A stretch of 64,000 nucleotides of DNA, from NCBI RefSeq assembly GCF_001886815.1, contig NZ_CP018099.1:806001-870000 (forward strand), written 5' to 3'. The notes below the pieces were generated by a model. It ran no database searches. It was not told the origin of the DNA and saw only the letters and a list, made by a program, of their open reading frames with translations. Shown piece by piece: positions 25,848-35,265 of this stretch. The translations under genes and the position numbers were made by a program. This DNA is from Caldithrix abyssi DSM 13497. Lineage in GTDB: Bacteria; Calditrichota; Calditrichia; Calditrichales; Calditrichaceae. The first letter of the stretch is position 1. The number at the start of each line of letters is the position of its first letter.

Positions 25848-27131
25848 ATGTTAGATTTAAAATTCATCCGCGAGAATCCGGAAACGGTTAAGAAAGGGAT
25901 TCAGGCCAAAGGCGAAATGGGCGATGTGGATCGCATTCTGGAGCTGGATCAGCGCCGCCGGCAGATTATTCAGGAAGTAGAAAACTTAAAAAAGCAGCGT
26001 AATGAAAATTCAAAGAAAGTTGCCCAATACAAAAAAGAAGGTAAAGATGCGGCGGAAATCATCGAACATACCCGGCAAATCAGCGAAACCATCAAGGGAC
26101 TGGATGAGGAGCTGAAAGAGCTTGAAGAACAACTAAGCGAACAGTTAAGCCGCATTCCCAACCTGCCCCATCCATCCACGCCCATCGGTACGGATGCCAG
26201 CGAAAACGTGGAGGTCAATCAGTGGGGCGAACTTCCGCAGTTTGAGTTTACTCCTCGCAATCATCTGGAAATTGGCGAACGACTGGATATTCTGGATTTT
26301 AAACGCGGCGGCAAGGTCACCGGAAGCGGATTTCCGGTTTACAAAGGGGACGGGGCGCGTCTGGAGCGGGCGCTTATCAATTTTATGCTCGACTTTCACA
26401 TCGAAAAGCACGGCTACACCGAAATATTTCCGCCCTTTCTGGCCAATCGTGAAAGCATGTATGGCACCGGCCAGTTGCCTAAATTAGAAGAGGACATGTA
26501 TCTGGCTGAGAAAGACGATCTGTTTTTAATTCCTACCGCCGAAGTGCCGGTAACCAATCTGCATCGCGGCGAAATTTTAGATGGCGCCGATCTGCCCATC
26601 AAGTACGTGGCCTATTCGGCCTGTTTTCGGCGCGAGGCCGGTTCTTACGGAAAAGAAACGCGCGGCTTCTTACGCGTCCATCAGTTTAACAAAGTAGAAA
26701 TGGTTAACTTTGTCCATCCGGATAAGTCTTACGAATTTCATGAACAACTATTGAGAGAAGCGTGCGAAATTTTAGAAGCGCTGGAGCTTCCCTACCGCGT
26801 GCTTTTGCTCTGCTCCGGCGATTTGAGTTTTGCCGCGGCCAAGTGTTACGACATTGAAACCTGGTCGCCGGCCGAACAAAAGTGGTTAGAGACCTCCAGC
26901 GTCAGCAATTTTGAAGATTTTCAGGCGCGCCGGGCTAACATTCGCTTCAGGCCGGAAAAAGGCGCCAAGCCCATGTTTGTCCATACCTTAAATGGTTCGG
27001 GATTGGCCACGTCACGGCTCATGGTTTCTTTGCTGGAAACGTACCAGACCGATGAAGGAACGGTCATCATTCCGGAAGTACTGCGCAAATACATGGGCGG
27101 CCAGGATGTAATCAAACGTAAGTACAAATAA
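25848..27131 (+). CDS. serS: seryl-tRNA synthetase
   Basis: 427 residues. The N-terminal coiled-coil arm (about 1-110, MLDLKFIRENPETVKKG onward) is followed by the class II core: motif 1 region LDFKRGGKVTGSGFPVYKGDGARLERAL, motif 2 FRREAGSYGKETRGFLRVHQFNKVE, and motif 3 NGSGLATSRLMVSLLETYQ. It charges tRNA-Ser with serine. The ATG at 25848 follows GAGGAAAG and matches the family start; the longer frame from 25728 has no family support. plsC follows 15 bases later. Confidence 0.97.
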   Translation: MLDLKFIRENPETVKKGIQAKGEMGDVDRILELDQRRRQIIQEVENLKKQRNENSKKVAQYKKEGKDAAEIIEHTRQISETIKGLDEELKELEEQLSEQLSRIPNLPHPSTPIGTDASENVEVNQWGELPQFEFTPRNHLEIGERLDILDFKRGGKVTGSGFPVYKGDGARLERALINFMLDFHIEKHGYTEIFPPFLANRESMYGTGQLPKLEEDMYLAEKDDLFLIPTAEVPVTNLHRGEILDGADLPIKYVAYSACFRREAGSYGKETRGFLRVHQFNKVEMVNFVHPDKSYEFHEQLLREACEILEALELPYRVLLLCSGDLSFAAAKCYDIETWSPAEQKWLETSSVSNFEDFQARRANIRFRPEKGAKPMFVHTLNGSGLATSRLMVSLLETYQTDEGTVIIPEVLRKYMGGQDVIKRKYK

Positions 27132-27146
27132 CCGACAGGATGTAGA

Positions 27147-27860
27147 ATGTTACGGACGTTGCTGGCTTATGTCTTTGCTGTTCTGCACACGCTTTTTTGT
27201 TCTCTGGCGGCCATTGTTTTTGGACTTTTTAATCCCTATTCTAAAATTGTGGACAAAATCATCCGCCTGTGGGCCAGGGGACTTTTAAAAGCAGCCGGCG
27301 TTAAAGTGGTTGTTCATGGGCAGGAAAAGCTACGGAAAGATCAGCCTTACATTTTTATGTCCAACCATCAGGGAGCTTTTGATATTTTAGCCGGAGTGGT
27401 AGCCATTCCGGTGACCATGCGTTTTATTGCCAAAAAGGAGTTGTTTCGTATTCCCATTTTTGCCCACAGCATGCGCACGGTGGGTATGATCCCCATCGAT
27501 CGCGGCAACAGCGCAGAAGCCCGAAAATCGCTGGAAGAGGCGGCCAGAACCTTACAAAACGGTGTTTCGGTTTTGATCTTTCCGGAGGGAACGCGCACCA
27601 GAGACGGCAATATTAAACCGTTTAAAAAGGGCGGATTTGTGCTCGCCTTAAAATCGGGGTTGCCCATCATGCCCATGGTCTTTACCGGCTCATTAAATAT
27701 CATGCGCAAAAATTCGCTTAAACTTCATAAAGGAACCATCCACGTCTATTTTTTAGATGAAGTGGATACCTCGCAATACAGTTTTGAACAGCGAAACGAA
27801 TTGTTAAAAGAGGTAAGAAAACGCATCGTTGATTTTTACGAAACGGTAAGATTGGAATAA
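27147..27860 (+). CDS. plsC: 1-acyl-sn-glycerol-3-phosphate acyltransferase
   Basis: 237 residues. The acyltransferase block I is SNHQGAFDIL (HX4D: His and Asp present). Block II and III motifs follow, with GMIPIDR and the substrate-binding FPEGTRTRDG. One or two N-terminal membrane helices (about 1-28) are seen. It adds the second acyl chain to lysophosphatidic acid, making phosphatidic acid at the inner membrane. It lies 15 bases after serS and may share its transcript. It ends 21 bases before the convergent response-regulator gene. Confidence 0.92.
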   Translation: MLRTLLAYVFAVLHTLFCSLAAIVFGLFNPYSKIVDKIIRLWARGLLKAAGVKVVVHGQEKLRKDQPYIFMSNHQGAFDILAGVVAIPVTMRFIAKKELFRIPIFAHSMRTVGMIPIDRGNSAEARKSLEEAARTLQNGVSVLIFPEGTRTRDGNIKPFKKGGFVLALKSGLPIMPMVFTGSLNIMRKNSLKLHKGTIHVYFLDEVDTSQYSFEQRNELLKEVRKRIVDFYETVRLE

Positions 27861-27881
27861 ACGGGCAAACGCACCTCTGCG

Positions 27882-29516
27882 CTACACAACACACACCTGA
27901 TCGCGGCCCTGTTGTTTGGCCTGGTAAAGCGCCTGATCGGCCAGTCTTACCAGATTAACCGGATCGTCGCTGTCTTCCGGGCAGGAGGCAACGCCCAGGC
28001 TAATGGTCAGCGAACAGGGCACGATGTGCACCTTATCCGGGAACTGATAATCTTTGATAAGCCGGCGCAACTTTTCGGCAAAGGTAACGGCCTCTTTCTT
28101 TTTAATGCCCGGAAGGATAATGACAAATTCTTCACCGCCGTAGCGCGCCACGATGTCTGTCGAGCGGGTATTTAAAATCAACAGGCGACTGATGGCCCGC
28201 AACACTTCGTCGCCCTCCAGATGACCGTGCAAATCGTTGTACGTTTTAAAAAAGTCGATATCCAGCATAATCAGGCTGAAAGGCGTTTTGTAGCGCTTGG
28301 TGCGCGCCACTTCCTTGCGCAGCTCACGCACAAAATAACGATAGTTGTAAACGTTGGTCAGGCCGTCACGAATGGCCTCTTCCGATTTGATCTTGTACAG
28401 TTTTTTTAATTGATTAAAAAGCAGCATGTTTTCAAAGATTACAGCCACCGTGTGCAGAAAGGAACGCAGGATGCGAATTTCGTAAGTGGCAAACTTTTTG
28501 TTGGTCTGGCATTTGTCAAAATAAATCAAAAATCGTTCATCAATGTCAAAAATGGCGTCTAACTCTTCTGTTTCGCCCTCGATGACAAACGAATCGGAGA
28601 TGTCTTTACGACCGAATTCTTTTAAATAGCCCACCACAAAACTGACGCTGTTGAGTGTGTCGGCAATTTTTTTTAGTAAAGGGTTTTTGATTTGATGGGC
28701 ATCTTTTACCCATAGCAAACCACGTTCTTCTTTTAAAAGGGCCAGTAAATCACGGCCCATTTTAAAGTTTAAATTTTCACTGTCCGTATTAAAATTGCCA
28801 TGCAAAGAAAAGGGGGAAATCACGAATTCTTCTGAATCGTAGCGAAACACAATACATCGATCGATGGCAAAACCTTCCACGATTTTCGCAGGCAGGATGC
28901 GCAACATTTTTTCTGGGTCTTCCAGACTCCGCAATTCATTGGCCAGCGCGTTCAGATAAAAGAGTAAATCGTTGTAACGGGCCAGCTCTTCACGGGAGGC
29001 GATTAAATCCTGATTAAGCTTGGTAAGGTTTTTATTCAGTTGTTCCAGCTCGGAGACCTTGCGTTTTAAGCGTTCAACCAGATTAATATTGTAGCGTTGC
29101 AGCAATTCGCGTTCAAACTCAGGCGAAACAGATTCGCGTTTTCCGGCCAGGAACTCTTCTATTTTAAAGACAAATTCATTGATGTTAATCGGTTTGCTGA
29201 TGTAGCCGTCGCAACCTGCAGCCAGAACGTACTCGCGAATGTCCTCTTCTTCCGCGGCCGTCAGGGCAATAATGGGGATGGACTTTAAATCCGGCTGGCT
29301 TTTTAAGTGGGTGGTAACCTCCGAACCTTGCATGTCGGGAAGCATCAGGTCAATGATGATCAAATCCGGTTTGTGTTTTTTGGCCAGCCGAATGCCCTCC
29401 AGCCCACGGCTGGCTTCATAATAGGCATAACCCTGATAGCGCAAAATGTCGCCCATCAAGGCCCGGGCATCAGGGTCATCCTCAATGTAGAGGATTTTAA
29501 TCTTGTTTTTGTTCAT
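27882..29516 (-). CDS. response regulator with GGDEF (diguanylate cyclase) domain
   Basis: 544 residues. The receiver domain (about 5-122) has the phospho-acceptor Asp in DLIIIDLMLPDMQGS and the conserved Lys in GYISKPIN. A coiled coil follows (about 145-185), then a GAF-like region (about 190-375) and a GGDEF domain (about 385-540). The active-site motif is GGEEF, and an inhibitory-site RxxD (RSTD) lies five residues before it. All features point to an active cyclase making c-di-GMP, switched by phosphorylation and subject to product inhibition. It is 9 bases downstream of the PP2C phosphatase gene in the same direction. Confidence 0.92.
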   Translation of the reverse strand: MNKNKIKILYIEDDPDARALMGDILRYQGYAYYEASRGLEGIRLAKKHKPDLIIIDLMLPDMQGSEVTTHLKSQPDLKSIPIIALTAAEEEDIREYVLAAGCDGYISKPININEFVFKIEEFLAGKRESVSPEFERELLQRYNINLVERLKRKVSELEQLNKNLTKLNQDLIASREELARYNDLLFYLNALANELRSLEDPEKMLRILPAKIVEGFAIDRCIVFRYDSEEFVISPFSLHGNFNTDSENLNFKMGRDLLALLKEERGLLWVKDAHQIKNPLLKKIADTLNSVSFVVGYLKEFGRKDISDSFVIEGETEELDAIFDIDERFLIYFDKCQTNKKFATYEIRILRSFLHTVAVIFENMLLFNQLKKLYKIKSEEAIRDGLTNVYNYRYFVRELRKEVARTKRYKTPFSLIMLDIDFFKTYNDLHGHLEGDEVLRAISRLLILNTRSTDIVARYGGEEFVIILPGIKKKEAVTFAEKLRRLIKDYQFPDKVHIVPCSLTISLGVASCPEDSDDPVNLVRLADQALYQAKQQGRDQVCVV

Positions 29517-29525
29517 AAACTTCTT

Positions 29526-31487
29526 TTATTCAAATTTACAAAGAACCAGGGTTATATCGTCTTCATGTTCTCTTTTCCCGCTAAAATTCTGCACAGCGTC
29601 AATAATTTTTTGGCGCAATTCATAAACAGGTAAATGGCGGTTTTCTTTCAGCAATTTAATTAAACGTTCTTCTCCGAACTCTTCTTCCAGGGCATTCATG
29701 GCTTCAGTAATGCCGTCGGTGTACATTAAGATAATATCTCCGTGTTCAAATTCAAGTTCCTGTTGTTTAAATTGAATATCGGGCTGAAAACCAAGCACGA
29801 TGCCCCCATCTTTTAGCCACACAATTTGCCCGTCATTTTTGAGCAGAATAGGCGGATTGTGGCCGGCATTGGTGAAGATAATCTTCTTTTTTTGCGTAGA
29901 AACCAGGGCGTAAAAAAATGAGACATAATTGCCTTCAACACTGCTCTCGTAAAGCAAGTTATTCAAACGATAAACAATGTCACAACTTGTCATGAAAAAC
30001 TGACGCTGGCTCCGCAAGCCAGCCAGCGCAAGAGCCATTGTAATGGCGGCAGGCGCTCCTTTGCCCGATACATCCCCTATGGCCAGCCCTACGGTGAACT
30101 CGTCGTATTGAATGATATCGTACAGATCGCCGCTTACTATTTTACTGGGAATATTTACGGCAGAAATGTCCAGTCCTTTAATGCGCGGGAATCTTTGCAC
30201 CAGTAATGCCTTTTGAATATGACCGGCGTTAATCAGTTCATGCTCCAGAGCCTGTTTTTCCAGCATTACTTTAAATTGATTGGCGTTATGGATGGCAATG
30301 GCCGCCATTTGTCCGAAAAGCTGAAGCAATTCCACCAGATGCTCGTTAAAAAAGGACAGGCGGTCGCTTTCCAGGCAGATGACTCCCAGCACTTTATCAT
30401 CGAAAATTAACGGAATGGCGCACTGGGACAGTGTTTCGTCGCGCAGACGATAGTAATGGTCTGATTTGCGAACATCGTCAATGACATCGATGGTTTTATT
30501 AGCCACCACCCAGCCAATGGAACCCTCGCCTATTTTGAGGTGCAGATTTTCTATGATGGCCGGATCGTAGCCATCGTAACTGATGTTCTTTAGCTCGCCG
30601 GAATGTTCGTCAAACAAAAAGATAGCGGCGGCATCGTAATGGGCAACCTGACGCGAAACACTAAGAATAAAATCCAGAATTTGTTTAATATCAAAAGAAG
30701 AGAGAATTTTATGTCCGACCTCAAGCAGTTTGCGCATCTGATAGTTCCGATTCCGCAGATCCACAATGAGCGCCGTGTTCTCTAAAATCAGTCCCGCTTT
30801 TTTCTGAATCTTTTCAAAGATTTTCCAGGCTTCCGCTTCATGGAAGAAGAAAATCTGCTCCGGATTAATCAACAAAAAGGCGAAAATTTGATTGTGTCCG
30901 CGGAAGGCAAATAAGCTGTTCAGATTGTTCTCATGGGCAATACGGATAAATTCGCGGGGTAATTGGGTTTTTTCCAGTTTTCTGATGTGTAAGGTTTGTA
31001 AAGGAATTCCCTCCAGATGCTCGCTTTTTAAATCAAAAGCCAGCAGTTCTTTATCCGTAACATTGTGATAATGGGCCGGATAGTATTTGTCTTCTTCAAC
31101 GATGTAAAAAATAAATGCCTGCTCTGAAAACAATTCGTCAAAGGCCTGGTAGAGAAGCGATGCCACTTCGTTAAAGTGTGTGGCATGGTTGAGGTCGTTG
31201 TTCAATTTTTCTAAAATACGCTGCGCTTTGGTGGTTAAAAAATAAGTTTTAGGTAAAAGTATTTTTTTTAGAAAACGTAATAAATACGGTTGAAAGAGCA
31301 GCAAAAGAATAATGGTCACCGTAAAGGTTAAAAAAGGAGATTCTGTAAAGCGGTTCAGCAATAAATCGAAAACGACAAACAGAATTAACGCAATCGTATA
31401 GACAAAGACAGTTTCTAAAATTTTACGTGTACTCAAGTTGCCCCCACTATTTTGGCCGAATTTAGACAAAAACGAGGAAAGATTCAA
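29526..31487 (-). CDS. membrane PP2C-type (SpoIIE/RsbU-like) serine phosphatase with GAF domain
   Basis: 653 residues. Two N-terminal membrane segments (about 26-46 and 52-72) are followed by GAF-like regions (about 80-235 and 245-410) and a PP2C SpoIIE domain (about 430-653). Metal-binding and catalytic motifs are present: VSGDLYD, GDVSGKGAPAA, NAGHNPP, YTDGITEA, DDITLVLC. These proteins usually dephosphorylate anti-sigma-factor antagonists. No anti-sigma partner is nearby. The start is a TTG at 31487 with AGGAGG upstream; there is no better ATG. Pairing with the diguanylate cyclase gene suggests a shared signalling module. Confidence 0.9.
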   Translation of the reverse strand: MNLSSFLSKFGQNSGGNLSTRKILETVFVYTIALILFVVFDLLLNRFTESPFLTFTVTIILLLLFQPYLLRFLKKILLPKTYFLTTKAQRILEKLNNDLNHATHFNEVASLLYQAFDELFSEQAFIFYIVEEDKYYPAHYHNVTDKELLAFDLKSEHLEGIPLQTLHIRKLEKTQLPREFIRIAHENNLNSLFAFRGHNQIFAFLLINPEQIFFFHEAEAWKIFEKIQKKAGLILENTALIVDLRNRNYQMRKLLEVGHKILSSFDIKQILDFILSVSRQVAHYDAAAIFLFDEHSGELKNISYDGYDPAIIENLHLKIGEGSIGWVVANKTIDVIDDVRKSDHYYRLRDETLSQCAIPLIFDDKVLGVICLESDRLSFFNEHLVELLQLFGQMAAIAIHNANQFKVMLEKQALEHELINAGHIQKALLVQRFPRIKGLDISAVNIPSKIVSGDLYDIIQYDEFTVGLAIGDVSGKGAPAAITMALALAGLRSQRQFFMTSCDIVYRLNNLLYESSVEGNYVSFFYALVSTQKKKIIFTNAGHNPPILLKNDGQIVWLKDGGIVLGFQPDIQFKQQELEFEHGDIILMYTDGITEAMNALEEEFGEERLIKLLKENRHLPVYELRQKIIDAVQNFSGKREHEDDITLVLCKFE

Positions 31488-31635
31488 TTAAGTTTCGCCT
31501 CCTGACAAACAGAAAGCGCCCGGCCGGCGAAACAACTTTATGGCAGAAAGAGAGTTTAGTAGGGAAAAATTGAAGGGACGTAATATCTTGCGTCAACGCC
31601 GACATTTCTTTAGCCTCAGGAAAAATTTATATATT

Positions 31636-32370
31636 TTAACGGATGGCTCTGCCGCCGTCCACATTAATGCATGCTCCGGTAATGTAATCGGAATCTTCAA
31701 CTAAAAAGCGCACCGTTCGGGCGATATCGTACGCGCTGCCTTCCCTTTTTAAAAGCGTTTGGTCAATGGCGTATTGTTTTTCCGCCTGCGGAAAGGACGC
31801 CGGCATTAAAACCGGTCCGGGGTTAATGCAGTTTACCTGCACATACGGGGCCAGCGCTTTGGCCAGCGCAGTGGTCAAAGCCATTACGCCCGCCTTGCTA
31901 ATACTGTACGGAATGTAAGAAGGAAAGGGATGAATGGCGCCGCTGTCGCCGATATTGATTATTTTTCCGGACTTCTGGGCAAGCATACGCATTCCGATTT
32001 TTTGTGACAGGAAGAATACGCTTTTCAGATTCAGATTAAAAAATTGATCCCACTCCGCTTCTGTTACCTTACCAAAGGGCGTTTTAAAAAAGAGGGCCGC
32101 GTTGTTTACCAGTACATCGATGCGGCCTGTTTTTTGCCAAACCGCTTCCGCCAGCTCTTCTGCTTCCTTAGCCTGTTCAAGATCAGCCCGAAACAACCGT
32201 ATCTTTCCGCCCTTGTTTTCAATCTCCTTTTTTAACTCTTCGGCCGCTGCGGCGCTTTGGTGGTAGTGACAGCAAATTATGGCGCCTCTGGCCGCCAGTT
32301 CCAGCGCAATAGCCCGTCCTACTCGCACCGCGCCGCCTGTAATCAAAACGATTTTCTCATTAATATCCAT
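31636..32370 (-). CDS. SDR-family oxidoreductase, pteridine-reductase-like
   Basis: 244 residues of the short-chain dehydrogenase family. The nucleotide motif is TGGAVRVGRAIALEL, whose TGxxxRxG form is typical of pteridine reductase/FolM-like enzymes. The catalytic Tyr and Lys are in PYSISKAGV and the Ser is in INIGDSGAI. The end is GACINVDGGRAIR. It probably reduces a pteridine or related carbonyl with NADPH, but the exact substrate is unknown. It starts 3 bases after the metallo-beta-lactamase gene, as the last gene of a three-gene leftward operon. Confidence 0.85.
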   Translation of the reverse strand: MDINEKIVLITGGAVRVGRAIALELAARGAIICCHYHQSAAAAEELKKEIENKGGKIRLFRADLEQAKEAEELAEAVWQKTGRIDVLVNNAALFFKTPFGKVTEAEWDQFFNLNLKSVFFLSQKIGMRMLAQKSGKIINIGDSGAIHPFPSYIPYSISKAGVMALTTALAKALAPYVQVNCINPGPVLMPASFPQAEKQYAIDQTLLKREGSAYDIARTVRFLVEDSDYITGACINVDGGRAIR

Positions 32371-32373
32371 AGC

Positions 32374-33000
32374 TTACATGGTTCTTAAAAAAGGATTGTT
32401 TCTTTTTTCGTCGCCAATGGTTGTGTCCTCTCCGTGGCCGGCATGTACCACCGTTGCTTCCGGAAGGGTTAATAACTTGTTTTTTATGGATTCCAGCAGC
32501 ACATTGTAGTTGCCGCCGTAAAGATCGGTGCGGCCAATCGAGCCTTTAAACAACACATCGCCCACAAAGACATGGCCATCGAGATAAACGCTAACACTAC
32601 CGGGACTATGCCCCGGAGTGTGCAATATTTTCACCGATTGATTGCCAAACTCGAACTCTTCGCCATCTTCCAAAAAACCATCCACTTCCGGAACGGAAGA
32701 ACAGTTAAGACCAAAAAATAGGGCCTGTTCTTTAAGAGCTTCTAATAAAGGCAAGTCTGCCTCGTGGATGTAAAAAGGTATCTTAAATTGCTGTTTTATC
32801 TCATAAAGATGGCGGGCATGATCGATATGATTGTGCGTATTAATCACACGCGTAGGGGTTAAATGGTGTTCTTCTATCGCTTTAATTATTTTTTCCGGTT
32901 CATCGCCGGGATCGATTAAAAAGCAGCGATTTGATTCTTCATCGACAACAATGTAACAATTGACTTCAAACGGCCCGACAGGAATTTTGATGATCCGCAT
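32374..33000 (-). CDS. metallo-beta-lactamase-fold hydrolase (glyoxalase II-like)
   Basis: 208 residues. Zinc-binding motif NTHNHIDHARHL (HxHxDH), then HTPGHSPGSVSVY and FVGDVLF, and a C-terminal VVHAGHGEDTTIGDE supplying the final histidine. Short proteins of this layout hydrolyse thioesters or related small substrates; the glyoxalase II label is approximate. The ATG at 33000 has AAGGAG at 33006-33011; a GTG at 33006 is less likely. The gene lies between the 2-hydroxyacid dehydrogenase and SDR genes in one operon. Confidence 0.9.
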   Translation of the reverse strand: MRIIKIPVGPFEVNCYIVVDEESNRCFLIDPGDEPEKIIKAIEEHHLTPTRVINTHNHIDHARHLYEIKQQFKIPFYIHEADLPLLEALKEQALFFGLNCSSVPEVDGFLEDGEEFEFGNQSVKILHTPGHSPGSVSVYLDGHVFVGDVLFKGSIGRTDLYGGNYNVLLESIKNKLLTLPEATVVHAGHGEDTTIGDEKRNNPFLRTM

Positions 33001-33022
33001 AAACACTCCTTAATTAAACAGA

Positions 33023-33994
33023 TTAAAAGAAATTTACCGGATTAACGGCCTCATTCTTTTCCAGAACTGATATCACATTTCTGGCAGCCATGCGCGCCAT
33101 TTCATCCCTTGTTTCCACAGTTGCGCTGCCAATATGTGGTAATAGTACTACGTTGTTCAGCTTTAAGAGTTCCGGATGGACTTCCGGTTCATGTTCAAAA
33201 ACATCAAGGCCGGCGCCAAATAGATGGCCTTTTTTAAGGGCGGCAACCAGGGCCTCTTCATCCACAACGGGGCCGCGGGCCGTATTGATTAAAATGGCGC
33301 CTTTTTTCATGGCGAAAATGCGTTCTTTGTTGAGCAGGTGAACCGTTTGCGGCGTTAACGGGCAATGTAAAGACACAATATCCGCTACTGTTACCAGCTC
33401 ATCCAGGGACAGGTAGCGGGCGTTCGTTTCTTCTTCAAAGGCGGGTTTGGATTGCGTGGAATAGTACACAATGTTCATCTCAAAGCCAACAGCCCTTCTG
33501 GCCACAGCCTGTCCGATGCGACCGGCGCCTACAATGCCGAGCGTTTTCCCCTTGATTTCCATTCCCAACAGCAGCTCCGGTTCCCAACCCTTAAACCGAC
33601 CTTTTCGTAAAAAGCGATCGGCTTCCACCACACGACGGCTGACGGCCAGAATCAATGCCCAGGTCAGGTCAGCGGTGGCAGCGGTCAAAACATCCGGCGT
33701 GTTCGTAACAAAGATTTTTCGTTTGGCGGCTTCCTGCACATCAATATTGTTGTATCCCACGGCGTAATTAGCAATAACTTTTAACTTACGCGCTTTGCTT
33801 AATATTTCTTTATCGATGGTATCGGAGAGCAAACAAATCAGGGCGTCGTATTCGGCCACGGCTTTTTCTAACTCCGTCCGTGAGATGGGAATATCTCCGT
33901 GATGCACGGTAACCTGGTAACCCTTTTGTTTTAAAAGCTGAATTCCGGCCTGCGGAATTTTTTTGGTAACAAAGACTTTAAATCTGTTGTTCAT
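33023..33994 (-). CDS. D-2-hydroxyacid dehydrogenase, glyoxylate reductase type
   Basis: 323 residues of the D-isomer 2-hydroxyacid dehydrogenase family. The substrate-binding ANYAVGYNNIDV, Rossmann motif GIVGAGRIGQAVARRA, catalytic Arg in NTARGPVVDE, Glu in LDVFEHEPEVHP and His in LLPHIGSAT are all present. The NYAVGYNNID form and the DVFE..P pattern match glyoxylate/hydroxypyruvate reductases of the GyaR type. It would reduce glyoxylate or hydroxypyruvate with NAD(P)H. It is the first gene of a leftward operon with the MBL and SDR genes. Confidence 0.9.
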   Translation of the reverse strand: MNNRFKVFVTKKIPQAGIQLLKQKGYQVTVHHGDIPISRTELEKAVAEYDALICLLSDTIDKEILSKARKLKVIANYAVGYNNIDVQEAAKRKIFVTNTPDVLTAATADLTWALILAVSRRVVEADRFLRKGRFKGWEPELLLGMEIKGKTLGIVGAGRIGQAVARRAVGFEMNIVYYSTQSKPAFEEETNARYLSLDELVTVADIVSLHCPLTPQTVHLLNKERIFAMKKGAILINTARGPVVDEEALVAALKKGHLFGAGLDVFEHEPEVHPELLKLNNVVLLPHIGSATVETRDEMARMAARNVISVLEKNEAVNPVNFF

Positions 33995-34137
33995 GCTTTT
34001 TCACCCTAAAATCCACACCCAATAAACAGTCGATAAATAAGATAATGTAGAATAAGTTGAGGATCAAAGAAAACTTTTCTTTGTTTATTATTTATCAATT
34101 TATTATAATTGGAGCTTTTACAACTCAGGATCGAATA

Positions 34138-34704
34138 ATGTTAATTGTTTCCGTTTTAGTAGCAATAATTTGGGGCATTTTTGCGTTATACGGCAGTAAA
34201 GAATCATTAACAGGAACAGGCAACGTCCGGAGGCTCTGGTACCTGTTGTTTTACTTGCTGTCCGGAATCGTTTGTCTATTTTTACTGCAATGGCAAAAGT
34301 CGCTCTTTTCCATAGCGCTGGGCGGTTTCATTCTGCTGACGGGATTGCATTTCCTGTCGATCATGGAATTCCGCGTTTTGCAAAAGTTAATTAACAGGGC
34401 AAAGCACGAAACGGAAAACTGGATCGAAGGCTTTCCACTTTATCTTGTATGGCTAATGTATTTAGCTGAGAGCAAAAACAATTTTACAGAAAAAAACCTG
34501 ATTCTCTCATTGTTTATTTTATTTATGGCAGGATTTTTGCAGGCGCTATTTAAGTTAAGGAGGCGGATGTCGATTCTTAAATGGCAGAATGAATTAACCG
34601 TAACACTGACCGGTATGTTTTTGATTATCAATGGTTTGATTGCGATAAGCGGCAATGTGTCATTCTTTTTAGTGATTTTTGAGAAAATTTTACGCATTTT
34701 ATAG
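34138..34704 (+). CDS. membrane protein, unknown function
   Basis: 188 residues from the ATG at 34138, which has an AGGA site about 8 bases upstream. The frame is open to 34057 with a TTG start. Six hydrophobic segments are seen across the length (for example IVSVLVAIIWGIFALYG and FILLTGLHFLSIM). No family is recognised. It precedes a TlpA-like thioredoxin gene by 11 bases in the same direction, so a role in redox or cytochrome biogenesis is possible but unproven. Confidence 0.7.
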   Translation: MLIVSVLVAIIWGIFALYGSKESLTGTGNVRRLWYLLFYLLSGIVCLFLLQWQKSLFSIALGGFILLTGLHFLSIMEFRVLQKLINRAKHETENWIEGFPLYLVWLMYLAESKNNFTEKNLILSLFILFMAGFLQALFKLRRRMSILKWQNELTVTLTGMFLIINGLIAISGNVSFFLVIFEKILRIL

Positions 34705-34715
34705 GAGATAATCAC

Positions 34716-35249
34716 ATGAGCCAAAATAAAGCACTGAGGATTCAATTTTTATTATTGCTTTTGATTTCACTTTCGTTTGCCCAGAATGGCAATAAAATAG
34801 AAGTTTTTTCTGTTAAGAACTTATCCGATGACAACACGGTTTTTGAAGAATATAAAGGCAAAATTACGATTATAAATTTTTGGGCAACATGGTGCGCAGC
34901 CTGTTTAAAGGAGATGCCCCAGCTCGAAAAAATTTACAACGAATTTAAACGGGACCAGGTTGAAGTAATTGGAGTTGCTGTCATGTCTGACAGCAACAAA
35001 ATCGAAAAAATGATAGAAGTTACCGGCGTAACCTACCCCATTTTAACCGGCGATCGTAAGTTGTTGCAAAAAATCAGCAACAGCTTGATCATTCCACAAA
35101 CCATTATCTTAAATAAAGAAGGAAAAATTGTGGCCCGCTTTTTTGGTGATCAGAGCTATAAAACCTATCGAGAGACGATCCTTCACTATCTTGAACAATC
35201 TCAACTAACCGGCGCTCCACGAACTTCCTTGAATTATTCGCAGGAATAA
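34716..35249 (+). CDS. TlpA/ResA-like periplasmic thioredoxin
   Basis: 177 residues. An N-terminal signal peptide (about 1-23, ending LSFAQ) precedes a thioredoxin fold with the active-site CAAC in NFWATWCAACLKEMPQLEKIY (Cys about 62 and 65) and the cis-Pro region SLIIPQTIILNKEGKIV. It should reduce disulfides or reactivate apocytochromes in the periplasm. ATG with AGGAG at 34704-34708. It follows the unknown membrane protein gene at 11 bases. Confidence 0.88.
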   Translation: MSQNKALRIQFLLLLLISLSFAQNGNKIEVFSVKNLSDDNTVFEEYKGKITIINFWATWCAACLKEMPQLEKIYNEFKRDQVEVIGVAVMSDSNKIEKMIEVTGVTYPILTGDRKLLQKISNSLIIPQTIILNKEGKIVARFFGDQSYKTYRETILHYLEQSQLTGAPRTSLNYSQE

Positions 35250-35265
35250 TTTAATTTAATCGATT

